From Osmia lignaria lignaria (Eukaryota > Arthropoda > Insecta > Hymenoptera > Megachilidae): DNA of 64,000 bases. This document shows, one piece after another, positions 8,958-22,800 of the stretch. The translations under genes were made by a program, and so were the position numbers. The DNA is taken from assembly GCF_051020975.1 (NCBI RefSeq), contig NW_027478158.1, positions 8,494,001 to 8,558,000 of the forward strand, in the 5' to 3' direction. Each line of letters starts with the position of its first letter. The stretch's first letter is position 1. The notes beneath the pieces are model-generated. The model made no database searches, was not told the DNA's origin, and was given only the letters and a program-made list of their open reading frames with translations.

Positions 8958-11900
8958 TGATCAGATGCGTAGTTCTCGAGATATATCAAGATATTTAAAA
9001 GTTCCGAAGCCGCACCAACATAATAGAGATACAGAAACACCGTGGCCCCTTTCTTTGAGATAACTCTGCACTATTGCGAGCTGTAAATGCCACTTCCAGC
9101 TTAGCTGTGCAGAAGAAGAACAACAAGAAGAAGAAATATCTCGAAATATGTCCGTCAGGCCCCTTCCCTTGAGATATATCTGCAAATATCTCGGAAACGA
9201 AGCGAGCTATGGCAAAATGTTAAGAGACCTTTTTTGTTGAGAATTATGTTTCCTACAATTTATGTTCTATGATATTTTTTGATCAGAAGCGTAGTTTTCG
9301 AGATACATCGAGATATTTAAAAGTTCCGAAGCCGCACCAACATAATAGAGATACAGAAACACCGTGGCCCCTTTCTTTGAGATAACTCTGCACTAGTGCG
9401 AGCCGCAAATGCCACTTCCAGCTTAGCTGTGCAGAAGAAGAACAACAAGAAGAAGAAATATCTCGAAATATGTCCGTCAGGCCCCTTCCCTTGAGATAAA
9501 TATGCAAATATCTCGGAAACGAAGCGATCTATGGCAAAATGTTAAGAGACGTTTTTTGTAGAGAATTATGTTTCCTACAATTTATGTTCTATGATATTTT
9601 TTGATCTGAAGCGTAGTTTTCGAGATATATCGAGATATTTAAAAGTTCCGAAGCCGCGCCAACATAATAAAGATACAGAAACACCGTGGCCCCTTTCTTT
9701 GAGATAACTGTGCACTAGTGCGAGCCGCAAATGCCACTTCCAGCTTAGCTGTGCAGAAGAAGAACAACAAGAAGAAGAAATATCTCGAAATATGTCCGTC
9801 AGGCCCCTTCCCTTGAGATAAATCTGCAAATATCTCGGAAACGAAGCGAGCTATAGCAAAATGTTAAGAGACCGTTTTTGTAAAGAATTAAGTTTCCTAC
9901 TTTTTATGTTCTATGATATTTTTTTATGAGACGCGTAGTTCTCGAGATATATCAAGATATTTAAAAGTTCCGAAGCCGCACCAACATAATAGAGATACAG
10001 AAACACCGTGGCCCCTTTCTTTGAGATAACTCTGCACTATTGCGAGCTGCAAATGCCACTTCCAGCTTAGCTGTGCAGAAGAAGAACAACAAGAAGAAGA
10101 AATATCTCGAAATATGTCCGTCAGGCCCCTTCCCTTGAGATAAATCTGCAAATATCTCGGAAACGAAGAGAGCTATGGCAAAATGTTAAGAGACCTTTTT
10201 TGTAGAGAATTAAGTTTCCTACTTTTCATGTTCTATGATATTTTTTGATCAGATGCGTAGTTCTCGAGATATATCAAGATATTTAAAAGTTCCGAAGCCG
10301 CACCAACATAATAGAGATACAGAAACACCGTGGCCCCTTTCTTTGAGATAACTCTGCACTATTGCGAGCTGTAAATGCCACTTCCAGCTTAGCTGTGCAG
10401 AAGAAGAACAACAAGAAGAAGAAATATCTCGAAATATGTCCGTCAGGCCCCTTCCCTTGAGATATATCTGCAAATATCTCGGAAACGAAGCGAGCTATGG
10501 CAAAATGTTAAGAGACCTTTTTTGTAGAGAATTATGTTTCCTACAATTTATGTTCTATGATATTTTTTGATCAGAAGCGTAGTTTTCGAGATACATCGAG
10601 ATATTTAAAAGTTCCGAAGCCGCACCAACATAATAGAGATACAGAAACACCGTGGCCCCTTTCTTTGAGATAACTCTGCACTAGTGCGAGCCGCAAATGC
10701 CACTTCCAGCTTAGCTGTGCAGAAGAAGAACAACAAGAAGAAGAAATATCTCGAAATATGTCCGTCAGGCCCCTTCCCTTGAGATAAATCTGCAAATATC
10801 TCGGAAACGAAGCGAGCTATGGCAAAATGTTAAGAGACCTTTTTTGTAGAGAATTAAGTTTCCTACTTTTTATGTTCTATGATATTTTTTGATCAGATGC
10901 GTAGTTCTCGAGATATATCAAGATATTTAAAAGTTCCGAAGCCGCACCAACATAATAGAGATACAGAAACACCGTGGCCCCTTTCTTTGAGATAACTCTG
11001 CACTATTGCGAGCTGCAAATGCCACTTCCAGCTTAGCTGTGCAGAGGAAGAACAACAAGAAGAAGAAATATCTCGAAATATGTCCGTCAGGCCAGTTCCT
11101 TTGAGCTGAATCTGCAAATATCTCGGAAACGAAGCGAGCTATGGCAAAATGTTAAGAGACGTTTTTTATAGAGAATTATGTTTCCTACAATTTATGTTCT
11201 ATGATATTTTTTGATCAGAAGCGTAGTTTTCGAGATACATCGAGATATTTAAAAGTTCCGAAGCCGCACCAACATAATAGAGATACAGAAACACCGTGGC
11301 CCCTTTCTTTGAGATAACTCTGCACTAGTGCGAGCCGCAAATGCCACTTCCAGCTTAGCTGTGCAGAAGAAGAACAACAAGAAGAAGAAATATCTCGAAA
11401 TATGTCCGTCAGGCCCCTTCCCTTGAGATATATCTGCAAATATCTCGGAAACGAAGCGAGCTATGGCAAAATGTTAAGAGACCTTTTTTGTAGAGAATTC
11501 TGTTTCCTACAATTTATGTTCTATGATATTTTTTGATCAGAAGCGTAGTTTTCGAGATATATCGAGATATTTAAAAGTTCCGAAGCCGCACCAACATAAT
11601 AGAGATACAGAAACACCGTGGCCCCTTTCTTTGAGATAACTCTGCACTAGTGCGAGCCGCAAATGCCACTTCCAGCTTAGCTGTGCAGAAGAAGAACAAC
11701 AAGAAGAAGAAATATCTCGAAATATGTCCGTCAGGCCCCTTCCCTTGAGATAAATCTGCAAATATCTCGGAAACGAAGCGAGCTATGGCAAAATGTTAGG
11801 AGACCTTTTTTGTAGAGAATTAAGTTTCCTACTTTTTATGTTCTATGATATTTTTTGATCAGATGCGTAGTTCTCGAGATATATCAAGATATTTAAAAGT

Positions 11901-13786
11901 TCCGAAGCCGCACCAACATAATAGAGATACAGAAACACCGTGGCCCCTTTCTTTGAGATAACTCTGCACTATTGCGAGCTGCAAATGCCACTTCCAGCTT
12001 AGCTGTGCAGAGGAAGAACAACAAGAAGAAGAAATATCTCGAAATATGTCCGTCAGGCCAGTTCCTTTGAGCTGAATCTGCAAATATCTCGGAAACGAAG
12101 CGAGCTATGGCAAAATGTTAAGAGACGTTTTTTATAGAGAATTATGTTTCCTACAATTTATGTTCTATGATATTTTTTGATCAGAAGCGTAGTTTTCGAG
12201 ATACATCGAGATATTTAAAAGTTCCGAAGCCGCACCAACATAATAGAGATACAGAAACGCCGTGGCCCCTTTCTTTGAGATAACTCTGCACTAGTGCGAG
12301 CCGCAAATGCCACTTCCAGCTTAGCTGTGCAGAAGAAGAACAACAAGAAGAAGAAATATCTCGAAATATGTCCGTCAGGCCCCTTCCCTTGAGATAAATC
12401 TGCAAATATCTCGGAAACGAAGCGAGCTATGGCAAAATGTTAAGAGACCTTTTTTGTAGAGAATTAAGTTTCCTACTTTTTATGTTCTATGATATTTTTT
12501 GATCAGATGCGTAGTTCTCGAGATATATCAAGATATTTAACAGTTCCGAAGCCGCACCAACATAATAGAGATACAGAAACACCGTGGCCCCTTTCTTTGA
12601 GATAACTCTGCACGATTGCGAGCTGGAAATGCCACTTCCAGTTTAACTGTGCAGAAGAAGAACAACAAGAAGAAGAAATATCTCGAAATATGTCCATCAG
12701 GACGCTTCCCTTGAGATAAATCTGCAAATATCTCGGAAACGAAGCGAGCTATGGCAAAATGTTAAGAGACCTTTTTTGTAGAGAATAATGTTTCCTACAA
12801 TTTACGCTGTATTATATTTTTTGATCAGAAGCGTAGTTTTCGAGATATATCGATATATTTAAAAGTTCCGAAGCCGCACCAACATAATAGAGATACAGAA
12901 ACACCGTGGCCCCTTTCTTTGAGATAACTCTGCACTATTGCGACCGGCAAATGCCACTTCCAGCTCAGCTGTGCAGAAGAAGAACAACAAGAAGAAGAAG
13001 TATCTCGAAATATGTCCGTCAGGCCCCTTCCCTTGAGATAAATCTGCAAATATCTCGGAAACGAAGCGAGCTATGGCAAAATGTTAAGAGACCTTTTTTG
13101 TAGAGAATTAAGTTTCCTACTTTTTATGTTCTATGATATTTTTTGATCAGATGCGTAGTTCTCGAGATATATCAAGATATTTAAAAGTTCCGAAGCCGCA
13201 CCAACATAATAGAGATACAGAAACACCGTGGCCCCTTTCTTTGAGATAACTCTGCACAATTGCGAGCTGGAAATGCCACTTCCAGTTTAGCTGTGCAGAA
13301 GAAGAACAACAAGAAGAAGAAATATCTCGAAATATGTCCGTTAGGCCCCTTCCCTTGAGATAAATCTGCAAATATCTCGGAAACGAAGCGAGCTATGGCA
13401 AAATGTTAAGAGACCTTTTTTGTAGAGAATTAAGTTTCCTACTTTTTATGTTCTATGATATTTTTTGATCAGATGCGTAGTTCTCGAGATATATCAAGAT
13501 ATTTAAAAGTTCCGAAGCCGCACCAACATAATAGAGATACAGAAACACCGTGGCCCCTTTCTTTGAGATAACTCTGCACTATTGCGAGCTGTAAATGCCA
13601 CTTCCAGCTTAGCTGTGCAGAAGAAGAACAACAAGAAGAAGAAATATCTCGAAATATGTCCGTCAGGCCCCTTCCTTGAGATATATCTGCAAATATCTCG
13701 GAAACGAAGCGAGCTATGGCAAAATGTTAAGAGACCTTTTTTGTAGAGAATTATGTTTCCTACAATTTATGTTCTATGATATTTTT

Positions 13787-14108
13787 TGATCAGAAGCGTA
13801 GTTTTCGAGATACATCGAGATATTTAAAAGTTCCGAAGCCGCACCAACATAATAGAGATACAGAAACACCGTGGCCCCTTTCTTTGAGATAACTCTGCAC
13901 TATTGCGAGCTGCAAATGCCACTTCCAGCTTAGCTGTGCAGAGGAAGAACAACAAGAAGAAGAAATATCTCGAAATATGTCCGTCAGGCCAGTTCCTTTG
14001 AGCTGAATCTGCAAATATCTCGGAAACGAAGCGAGCTATGGCAAAATGTTAAGAGACGTTTTTTATAGAGAATTATGTTTCCTACAATTTATGTTCTATG
14101 ATATTTTT
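13787..14108. repeat. Chimeric unit at a duplication border
   Basis: The first ~40 bases carry the aagcgtagttttc and gatacatcgag haplotype seen at 10568, while the rest carries the gcgagctgcaaatg, ccagttcctttgagctg and gacgttttttatag marks seen at 10890. This is what unequal crossing over between neighbouring unit types would produce. Confidence 0.75.
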
Positions 14109-15396
14109 TGATCAGAAGCGTAGTTTTCGAGATACATCGAGATATTTAAAAGTTCCGAAGCCGCACCAACATAATAGAGATACAGAAACACCGTGGCCCC
14201 TTTCTTTGAGATAACTCTGCACTAGTGCGAGCCGCAAATGCCACTTCCAGCTTAGCTGTGCAGAAGAAGAACAACAAGAAGAAGAAATATCTCGAAATAT
14301 GTCCGTCAGGCCCCTTCCCTTGAGATATATCTGCAAATATCTCGGAAACGAAGCGAGCTATGGCAAAATGTTAAGAGACCTTTTTTGTAGAGAATTCTGT
14401 TTCCTACAATTTATGTTCTATGATATTTTTTGATCAGAAGCGTAGTTTTCGAGATATATCGAGATATTTAAAAGTTCCGAAGCCGCACCAACATAATAGA
14501 GATACAGAAACACCGTGGCCCCTTTCTTTGAGATAACTCTGCACTAGTGCGAGCCGCAAATGCCACTTCCAGCTTAGCTGTGCAGAAGAAGAACAACAAG
14601 AAGAAGAAATATCTCGAAATATGTCCGTCAGGCCCCTTCCCTTGAGATAAATCTGCAAATATCTCGGAAACGAAGCGAGCTATGGCAAAATGTTAGGAGA
14701 CCTTTTTTGTAGAGAATTAAGTTTCCTACTTTTTATGTTCTATGATATTTTTTGATCAGATGCGTAGTTCTCGAGATATATCAAGATATTTAAAAGTTCC
14801 GAAGCCGCACCAACATAATAGAGATACAGAAACACCGTGGCCCCTTTCTTTGAGATAACTCTGCACTATTGCGAGCTGCAAATGCCACTTCCAGCTTAGC
14901 TGTGCAGAGGAAGAACAACAAGAAGAAGAAATATCTCGAAATATGTCCGTCAGGCCAGTTCCTTTGAGCTGAATCTGCAAATATCTCGGAAACGAAGCGA
15001 GCTATGGCAAAATGTTAAGAGACGTTTTTTATAGAGAATTATGTTTCCTACAATTTATGTTCTATGATATTTTTTGATCAGAAGCGTAGTTTTCGAGATA
15101 CATCGAGATATTTAAAAGTTCCGAAGCCGCACCAACATAATAGAGATACAGAAACGCCGTGGCCCCTTTCTTTGAGATAACTCTGCACTAGTGCGAGCCG
15201 CAAATGCCACTTCCAGCTTAGCTGTGCAGAAGAAGAACAACAAGAAGAAGAAATATCTCGAAATATGTCCGTCAGGCCCCTTCCCTTGAGATAAATCTGC
15301 AAATATCTCGGAAACGAAGCGAGCTATGGCAAAATGTTAAGAGACCTTTTTTGTAGAGAATTAAGTTTCCTACTTTTTATGTTCTATGATATTTTT

Positions 15397-18300
15397 TGAT
15401 CAGATGCGTAGTTCTCGAGATATATCAAGATATTTAACAGTTCCGAAGCCGCACCAACATAATAGAGATACAGAAACACCGTGGCCCCTTTCTTTGAGAT
15501 AACTCTGCACGATTGCGAGCTGGAAATGCCACTTCCAGTTTAACTGTGCAGAAGAAGAACAACAAGAAGAAGAAATATCTCGAAATATGTCCATCAGGAC
15601 CCTTCCCTTGAGATAAATCTGCAAATATCTCGGAAACGAAGCGAGCTATGGCAAAATGTTAAGAGACCTTTTTTGTAGAGAATAATGTTTCCTACAATTT
15701 ACGCTGTATTATATTTTTTGATCAGAAGCGTAGTTTTCGAGATATATCGATATATTTAAAAGTTCCGAAGCCGCACCAACATAATAGAGATACAGAAACA
15801 CCGTGGCCCCTTTCTTTGAGATAACTCTGCACTATTGCGACCGGCAAATGCCACTTCCAGCTCAGCTGTGCAGAAGAAGAACAACAAGAAGAAGAAGTAT
15901 CTCGAAATATGTCCGTCAGGCCCCTTCCCTTGACATAAATCTGCAAATATCTCGGAAACGAAGCGAGCTATGGCAAAATGTTAAGAGACCTTTTTTGTAG
16001 AGAATTAAGTTTCCTACTTTTTATGTTCTATGATATTTTTTGATCAGATGCGTAGTTCTCGAGATATATCAAGATATTTAAAAGTTCCGAAGCCGCACCA
16101 ACATAATAGAGATACAGAAACACCGTGGCCCCTTTCTTTGAGATAACTCTGCACAATTGCGAGCTGGAAATGCCACTTCCAGTTTAGCTGTGCAGAAGAA
16201 GAACAACAAGAAGAAGAAATATCTCGAAATATGTCCGTTAGGCCCCTTCCCTTGAGATAAATCTGCAAATATCTCGGAAACGAAGCGAGCTATGGCAAAA
16301 TGTTAAGAGACCTTTTTTGTAGAGAATTAAGTTTCCTACTTTTTATGTTCTATGATATTTTTTGATCAGATGCGTAGTTCTCGAGATATATCAAGATATT
16401 TAAAAGTTCCGAAGCCGCACCAACATAATAGAGATACAGAAACACCGTGGCCCCTTTCTTTGAGATAACTCTGCACTATTGCGAGCTGTAAATGCCACTT
16501 CCAGCTTAGCTGTGCAGAAGAAGAACAACAAGAAGAAGAAATATCTCGAAATATGTCCGTCAGGCCCCTTCCTTGAGATATATCTGCAAATATCTCGGAA
16601 ACGAAGCGAGCTATGGCAAAATGTTAAGAGACCTTTTTTGTAGAGAATTATGTTTCCTACAATTTATGTTCTATGATATTTTTTGATCAGAAGCGTAGTT
16701 TTCGAGATACATCGAGATATTTAAAAGTTCCGAAGCCGCACCAACATAATAGAGATACAGAAACACCGTGGCCCCTTTCTTTGAGATAACTCTGCACTAT
16801 TGCGACCGGCAAATGCCACTTCCAGCTCAGCTGTGCAGAAGAAGAACAACAAGAAGAAGAAGTATCTCGAAATATGTCCGTCAGGCCCCTTCCCTTGAGA
16901 TAAATCTGCAAATATCTCGGAAACGAAGCGAGCTATGGCAAAATGTTAAGAGACCTTTTTTGTAGAGAATTAAGTTTCCTACTTTTTATGTTCTATGATA
17001 TTTTTTGATCAGATGCGTAGTTCTCGAGATATATCAAGATATTTAAAAGTTCCGAAGCCGCACCAACATAATAGAGATACAGAAACACCGTGGCCCCTTT
17101 CTTTGAGATAACTCTGCACAATTGCGAGCTGGAAATGCCACTTCCAGTTTAGCTGTGCAGAAGAAGAACAACAAGAAGAAGAAATATCTCGAAATATGTC
17201 CGTTAGGCCCCTTCCCTTGAGATAAATCTGCAAATATCTCGGAAACGAAGCGAGCTATGGCAAAATGTTAAGAGACCTTTTTTGTAGAGAATTAAGTTTC
17301 CTACTTTTTATGTTCTATGATATTTTTTGATCAGATGCGTAGTTCTCGAGATATATCAAGATATTTAAAAGTTCCGAAGCCGCACCAACATAATAGAGAT
17401 ACAGAAACACCGTGGCCCCTTTCTTTGAGATAACTCTGCACTATTGCGAGCTGCAAATGCCACTTCCAGCTTAGCTGTGCAGAAGAAGAACAACAAGAAG
17501 AAGAAATATCTCGAAATATGTCCGTCAGGCCCCTTCCCTTGAGATAAATATGCAAATATCTCGGAAACGAAGCGAGGTATGGCAAAATGTTAAGAAACCT
17601 TTTTTGTAGAGAATTAAGTTTCCTACTTTTTATGTTCTATGATATTTTTTGATCAGATGCGTAGTTCTCGAGATATATCAAGATATTTAAAAGTTCCGAA
17701 GCCGCACCAACATAATAGAGATACAGAAACACCGTGGCCCCTTTCTTTGAGATAACTCTGCACTAGTGCGAGCCGCAAATGCCACTTCCAGCTTAGCTGT
17801 GCAGAAGAAGAACAACAAGAAGAAGAAATATCTCGAAATATGTCCGTCAGGCCCCTTCCCTTGAGATAAATCTGCAAATATCTCGGAAACGAAGCGAGCT
17901 ATGGCAAAATGTTAAGAGACCTTTTTTGTAGAGAATTAAGTTTCCTACTTTTTATGTTCTATGATATTTTTTGATCAGATGCGTAGTTCTCGAGATATAT
18001 CAAGATATTTAACAGTTCCGAAGCCGCACCAACATAATAGAGATACAGAAACACCGTGGCCCCTTTCTTTGAGATAACTCTGCACGATTGCGAGCTGGAA
18101 ATGCCACTTCCAGTTTAACTGTGCAGAAGAAGAACAACAAGAAGAAGAAATATCTCGAAATATGTCCATCAGGACCCTTCCCTTGAGATAAATCTGCAAA
18201 TATCTCGGAAACGAAGCGAGCTATGGCAAAATGTTAAGAGACCTTTTTTGTAGAGAATAATGTTTCCTACAATTTACGCTGTATTATATTTTTTGATCAG

Positions 18301-20546
18301 AAGCGTAGTTTTCGAGATATATCGATATATTTAAAAGTTCCGAAGCCGCACCAACATAATAGAGATACAGAAACACCGTGGCCCCTTTCTTTGAGATAAC
18401 TCTGCACTATTGCGACCGGCAAATGCCACTTCCAGCTCAGCTGTGCAGAAGAAGAACAACAAGAAGAAGAAGTATCTCGAAATATGTCCGTCAGGCCCCT
18501 TCCCTTGACATAAATCTGCAAATATCTCGGAAACGAAGCGAGCTATGGCAAAATGTTAAGAGACCTTTTTTGTAGAGAATTAAGTTTCCTACTTTTTATG
18601 TTCTATGATATTTTTTGATCAGATGCGTAGTTCTCGAGATATATCAAGATAGTTAAAAGTTCCGAAGCCGCACCAACATAATAGAGATACAGAAACACCG
18701 TGGCCCCTTTCTTTGAGATAACTCTGCACAATTGCGAGCTGGAAATGCCACTTCCAGTTTAGCTGTGCAGAAGAAGAACAACAAGAAGAAGAAATATCTC
18801 GAAATATGTCCGTTAGGCCCCTTCCCTTGAGATAAATCTGCAAATATCTCGGAAACGAAGCGAGCTATGGCAAAATGTTAAGAGACCTTTTTTGTAGAGA
18901 ATTAAGTTTCCTACTTTTTATGTTCTATGATATTTTTTGATCAGATGCGTAGTTCTCGAGATATATCAAGATATTTAAAAGTTCCGAAGCCGCACCAACA
19001 TAATAGAGATACAGAAACACCGTGGCCCCTTTCTTTGAGATAACTCTGCACTATTGCGAGCTGTAAATGCCACTTCCAGCTTAGCTGTGCAGAAGAAGAA
19101 CAACAAGAAGAAGAAATATCTCGAAATATGTCCGTCAGGCCCCTTCCTTGAGATATATCTGCAAATATCTCGGAAACGAAGCGAGCTATGGCAAAATGTT
19201 AAGAGACCTTTTTTGTAGAGAATTATGTTTCCTACAATTTATGTTCTATGATATTTTTTGATCAGAAGCGTAGTTTTCGAGATACATCGAGATATTTAAA
19301 AGTTCCGAAGCCGCACCAACATAATAGAGATACAGAAACACCGTGGCCCCTTTCTTTGAGATAACTCTGCACTATTGCGACCGGCAAATGCCACTTCCAG
19401 CTCAGCTGTGCAGAAGAAGAACAACAAGAAGAAGAAGTATCTCGAAATATGTCCGTCAGGCCCCTTCCCTTGAGATAAATCTGCAAATATCTCGGAAACG
19501 AAGCGAGCTATGGCAAAATGTTAAGAGACCTTTTTTGTAGAGAATTAAGTTTCCTACTTTTTATGTTCTATGATATTTTTTGATCAGATGCGTAGTTCTC
19601 GAGATATATCAAGATATTTAAAAGTTCCGAAGCCGCACCAACATAATAGAGATACAGAAACACCGTGGCCCCTTTCTTTGAGATAACTCTGCACAATTGC
19701 GAGCTGGAAATGCCACTTCCAGTTTAGCTGTGCAGAAGAAGAACAACAAGAAGAAGAAATATCTCGAAATATGTCCGTTAGGCCCCTTCCCTTGAGATAA
19801 ATCTGCAAATATCTCGGAAACGAAGCGAGCTATGGCAAAATGTTAAGAGACCTTTTTTGTAGAGAATTAAGTTTCCTACTTTTTATGTTCTATGATATTT
19901 TTTGATCAGATGCGTAGTTCTCGAGATATATCAAGATATTTAAAAGTTCCGAAGCCGCACCAACATAATAGAGATACAGAAACACCGTGGCCCCTTTCTT
20001 TGAGATAACTCTGCACTATTGCGAGCTGCAAATGCCACTTCCAGCTTAGCTGTGCAGAAGAAGAACAACAAGAAGAAGAAATATCTCGAAATATGTCCGT
20101 CAGGCCCCTTCCCTTGAGATAAATATGCAAATATCTCGGAAACGAAGCGAGGTATGGCAAAATGTTAAGAAACCTTTTTTGTAGAGAATTAAGTTTCCTA
20201 CTTTTTATGTTCTATGATATTTTTTGATCAGATGCGTAGTTCTCGAGATATATCAAGATATTTAAAAGTTCCGAAGCCGCACCAACATAATAGAGATACA
20301 GAAACACCGTGGCCCCTTTCTTTGAGATAACTCTGCACTAGTGCGAGCCGCAAATGCCACTTCCAGCTTAGCTGTGCAGAAGAAGAACAACAAGAAGAAG
20401 AAATATCTCGAAATATGTCCGTCAGGCCCCTTCCCTTGAGATAAATATGCAAATATCTCGGAAACGAAGCGAGGTATGGCAAAATGTTAAGAGACCTTTT
20501 TTGTAGAGAATTAAGTTTCCTACTTTTTATGTTCTATGATATTTTT
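15397..20546. repeat. 8-unit higher-order repeat, 2575 bp, two copies
   Basis: Units 15397-17971 and 17972-20546 match in order. Shared private marks include ttgacataaatc near 15930 and 18505, the 321-bp unit with a lost C, the class D units at 16684 and 19259, and ttaagaaacc near 17591 and 20166. The last unit of each copy differs, so homology is strongest over the first seven. The block overlaps the 9-unit repeat on its left, so the two duplications happened one after the other. Confidence 0.85.
15719..16040. repeat. Class D unit with ATATATCGATATAT palindrome
   Basis: A 14-bp perfect palindrome lies at 15742-15755, formed because the usual cgagatatatcgagat has become cgagatatatcgatat. The unit also has the class D marks gcgaccggcaaatg, agctcagctg and gaagaagtatc. 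The palindrome recurs in the units starting 12822, 18294, 23445 and 27307. Class D middles without this palindrome occur at 16684 and 19259. Confidence 0.8.
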
Positions 20547-21834
20547 TGATCAGATGCGTAGTTCTCGAGATATATCAAGATATTTAAAAGTTCCGAAGCC
20601 GCACCAACATAATAGAGATACAGAAACACCGTGGCCCCTTTCTTTGAGATAACTCTGCACTATTGCGAGCTGCAAATGCCACTTCCAGCTTAGCTGTGCA
20701 GAGGAAGAACAACAAGAAGAAGAAATATCTCGAAATATGTCCGTCAGGCCAGTTCCTTTGAGCTGAATCTGCAAATATCTCGGAAACGAAGCGAGCTATG
20801 GCAAAATGTTAAGCGACGTTTTTTGTAGAGAATTATGTTTCCTACAATTTATGTTCTATGATATTTTTTGATCAGAAGCGTAGTTTTCGAGATATATCGA
20901 GATATTTAAAAGTTCCGAAGACGCACCAACATAATAGAGATACAGAAACACCGTGGCCCCTTTCTTTGAGATAACTGTGCACTAGTGCGAGCTGCAAATG
21001 GCTCTTCCAGCTTAGCTGTGCAGAAGAAGAACAACAAGAAGAAGAAATATCTCGAAATATGTCCGTCAGGCCCCTTCCCTTGAGATATATGTGCAAATAT
21101 CTCGGAAACGAAGCGAGCTATGGCAAAATGTTAAGAGACCGTTTTTGTAGAGAATTAAGTTTCCTACTTTTTATGTTCTATGATATTTTTCCATCAGTAG
21201 CGTAGTTCTCGAGATATATCAAGATATTTAAAAGTTCCGAAGCCGCACCAACATAATAGAGATACAGAAACACCGTGGCCCCTTTCTTTGAGATAACTCT
21301 GCACGATTGCGAGCTGGAAATGCCACTTCCAGTTTAGCTGTGCAGAAGAAGAACAACAAGAAGAAGAAATATCTCGAAATATGTCCATCAGGACCCTTCC
21401 CTTGAGATAAATCTGCAAATATCTCGGAAACGAAGCGAGCTATGGCAAAATGTTAAGAGACCTTTTTTGTAGAGAATTATGTTTCCTACAATTTATGTTC
21501 TATGATATTTTTTGATCAGAAGCGTAGTTTTCGAGATATATCGAGATATTTAAAAGTTCCGAAGCCGCACCAACATAATAGAGATACAGAAACACCGTGG
21601 CCCCTTTCTTTGAGATAACTCTGCACTATTGCGAGCTGCAAATGCCACTTCCAGCTTAGCTGTGCAGAGGAAGAACAACAAGAAGAAGAAATATCTCGAA
21701 ATATGTCCGTCAGGCCAGTTCCTTTGAGCTGAATCTGCAAATATCTCGGAAACGAAGCGAGCTATGGCAAAATGTTAAGAGACGTTTTTTGTAGAGAATT
21801 ATATTTCCTACAATTTATGTTCTATGATATTTTT

Positions 21835-22800
21835 TGATCAGAAGCGTAGTTTTCGAGATATATCGAGATATTTAAAAGTTCCGAAGACGCACCAACATAA
21901 TAGAGATACAGAAACACCGTGGCCCCTTTCTTTGAGATAACTGTGCACTAGTGCGAGCCGCAAATGCCACTTCCAGCTTAGCTGTGCAGAAGAAGAACAA
22001 CAAGAAGAAGAAATATCTTGAAATATGTCCGTCAGACCCCTTCCCTTGAGATATATGTGCAAATATCTCGGAAACGAAGCGAGCTATGGCAAAATGTTAA
22101 GAGACCGTTTTTGTAGAGAATTAAGTTTCCTACTTTTCATGTTCTATGATATTTTTTGATCAGACGCGTAGTTCTCGAGATATATCAAGATATTTAAAAG
22201 TTCCGAAGCCGCACCAACATAATAGAGATACAGAAACACCGTGGCCCCTTTCTTTGAGATAACTCTGCACTATTGCGAGCTGCAAATGCCACTTCGAGCT
22301 TAGCTGTGCAGAAGAAGAACAACAAGAAGAAGAAATATCTCGAAATATGTCCGTCAGACCCCTTCCCTTGAGATGAATCTGCAAATATCTCGGAAACGAA
22401 GCGAGCTATGGCAAAATGTTAAGAGACCTTTTTTGTAGACAATAATGTTTCCTACAATTTATGTTCTATGATATTTTTTGATCAGAAGCGTAGTTCTCGA
22501 GATATATCAAGATATTTAAAAGTTCCGAAGCCGCACCAACATAATAGAGATACAGAAACACCGTGGCCCCTTTCTTTGAGATAACTCTGCACTAGTGCGA
22601 GCCGCAAATGCCACTTCCAGCTTAGCTGTGCAGAAGAAGAACAACAAGAAGAAGAAATATCTCGAAATATGTCCGTCAGGCCCCTTCCCTTGAGATAAAT
22701 ATGCAAATATCTCGGAAACGAAGCGAGCTATGGCAAAATGTTAAGAGACCTTTTTTGTAGAGAATTAAGTTTCCTACTTTTTATGTTCTATGATATTTTT
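21835..22800. repeat. Trimer block, first copy (second at 25377-26342)
   Basis: Three units match 25377-26342 at a distance of 3542 bp, exactly eleven 322-bp units. Shared rare marks are atatcttgaaatatg, cacttcgagcttagc, tcagaccccttcc, gagatgaatctg and tagacaataatg. A few differences exist, such as tcagacccc against tcaggcccc in the first unit. Confidence 0.8.

Larger units (their letters stand above)
6389..10889. repeat. Mixed zone, 14 units, with shortened units
   Basis: Fourteen units of classes A and B with irregular order. Two are 319 bp (6389-6707 and 8639-8957), and one is 321 bp because gatcagaagcg has lost an A near 7358. Changes such as gagatacatcgag and ccagttcctttgagctga first appear here and become common to the right. 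No complete repeat period was found within this stretch. Confidence 0.8.
10890..16683. repeat. 9-unit higher-order repeat, 2897 bp, two copies
   Basis: Units 10890-13786 and 13787-16683 match in order over nine units, including private marks: gagaattctg near 11495 and 14392, aatgttagg near 11791 and 14688, gaaacgccg near 12256 and 15153, ttaacagttcc near 12537 and 15434, cgctgtattat near 12805 and 15702, and a one-base loss giving the 321-bp eighth-to-ninth step. The first unit of the second copy is a chimera, with a different first ~40 bases. Few other differences exist, so the duplication is recent. Confidence 0.88.

Noticed and set aside
12906..13103. Plus-strand open frames of 65-76 codons (also at 15803, 16768, 18378, 19343, 41781, 60447)
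   Set aside because: Those checked in class D units start at GTG, arise from single-base variants that remove a stop, and overlap the minus-strand frames. They resemble no known protein.
17331..17585. Longer 84-codon minus-strand versions of the repeated frame
   Set aside because: The extension comes from gcgaggtatgg replacing gcgagctatgg, which removes one stop codon, and still begins at TTG. Others are lengthened at the end because TGATCA became TGATCT. These are chance extensions.
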